NCBI GenBank assembly: GCA_028717525.1
Contig: JAQUNT010000119.1
Location: 1 to 6,962 of the forward strand
Direction: 5' to 3'
Length of the DNA: 6,962 bases
DNA from: Elusimicrobiota bacterium
GTDB taxonomy: Bacteria; Elusimicrobiota; Elusimicrobia; UBA1565; UBA9628
In this document: positions 6,623 to 6,962 of the stretch, in pieces
How positions within the stretch are numbered: position 1 is the first letter of the stretch
Layout: each line of letters starts with the position of its first letter
Program-made: the position numbers and the translations under genes
Notes under the pieces: generated by a model
Seen by the model: only the letters and a program-made list of their open reading frames with translations
What the model was told of the DNA's origin: nothing
Database searches by the model: none

Positions 6623-6962
6623 ATGGACCCGCGCATCCTCATCGTAGAGGACGACGTCAACATCCAGGGCTTCGCCCAGACCGTCCTGGAGAGCGCCGGC
6701 TATCAGCCCCAGGTCGTGGGCACCGCGGCCGAGGCCCGGCGCGCCTTTCACGCGGCCAAGCCCGCTTTGATGATCGTGGACATCGGTCTGCCCGACGGCA
6801 ACGGCATGGAGCTGGTCAAAGAACTCGGCCTGGGGCCCGACGGCGACGTCCCCTTCCTGTTCCTGACCGCCTCGCGCGACCTGCAGACCCGCCTGGAGTG
6901 CTTCCGGCTGGGCGCTATGGACTACATCCCCAAGCCCTTCGCCGTGGAGGAGCTCCTGGCCC
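6623..6962 (+). CDS. Response regulator receiver domain protein, 3'-truncated
   Basis: The gene begins at ATG 6623, eight bases after the asnS stop, and is open to the right edge, giving 113 complete codons. The visible part is a complete-looking CheY-type receiver beginning MDPRILIVEDDVN. The acidic pocket is E9-D10-D11, the phospho-acceptor is D53 in IVDIGLPDGNG, the switch Thr is T82 in FLTAS, and the conserved Lys is K104 in YIPKPF. All are canonical, so it should be phosphorylated by a histidine kinase. The output domain lies outside the window: it could be OmpR-type DNA binding, an enzyme, or none. The short gap and lack of a promoter-like sequence suggest co-transcription with asnS. 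No strong Shine-Dalgarno is present; GCGAG three bases before the ATG is weak, so translational coupling to asnS is possible. Confidence 0.9.
   Translation, partial: MDPRILIVEDDVNIQGFAQTVLESAGYQPQVVGTAAEARRAFHAAKPALMIVDIGLPDGNGMELVKELGLGPDGDVPFLFLTASRDLQTRLECFRLGAMDYIPKPFAVEELLA

Overview
The window is a strongly GC-rich, gene-dense stretch of bacterial chromosome holding five protein genes, two of them cut by the window edges. There is no mobile element, RNA gene, CRISPR array or long non-coding stretch. A Sec signal peptide, a bacterial-type asparaginyl-tRNA synthetase, two-component receivers and a CPAF-like protease point to a bacterium, probably Gram-negative and with a signalling-rich genome. 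I cannot place it by sequence alone. An uncultured lineage such as Elusimicrobiota would be plausible, but that is a guess.

Layout: (1) 2-1672, plus strand, 5'-truncated: an S41-type serine protease closely resembling the chlamydial secreted protease CPAF, with all three catalytic residues present. A strong GC hairpin follows it in the 66-base gap between convergent genes. (2) 1739-2884, minus strand: a receiver domain fused to a class III nucleotide cyclase domain. The receiver has lost its phospho-acceptor Asp and other key residues, and the cyclase has lost both transition-state residues, so it looks like a double pseudoenzyme. (3) 2984-5251, plus strand, divergent from gene 2: a secreted protein with about eleven Sel1-like repeats followed by an intact caspase/metacaspase-like peptidase domain. 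(4) 5268-6614: asnS, asparaginyl-tRNA synthetase. (5) 6623 to the right edge: a canonical response-regulator receiver, 8 bases behind asnS and probably co-transcribed with it, cut by the window end.

A pattern shared by three of the genes stands out. Genes 2, 3 and 4 each have a -10-like hexamer (TATAAT, TAGATT, TATAAT) ending only 5 or 6 bases before the start codon, and none has a convincing Shine-Dalgarno sequence. This is what leaderless transcription looks like. It also argues that gene 2 starts at a GTG at 2884 rather than at the upstream ATG at 2929.

Functionally, two proteases of exported type flank a probably non-catalytic signalling protein, next to a housekeeping tRNA synthetase and a normal response regulator. 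Any functional link between the proteases and the signalling genes is inference from position only.
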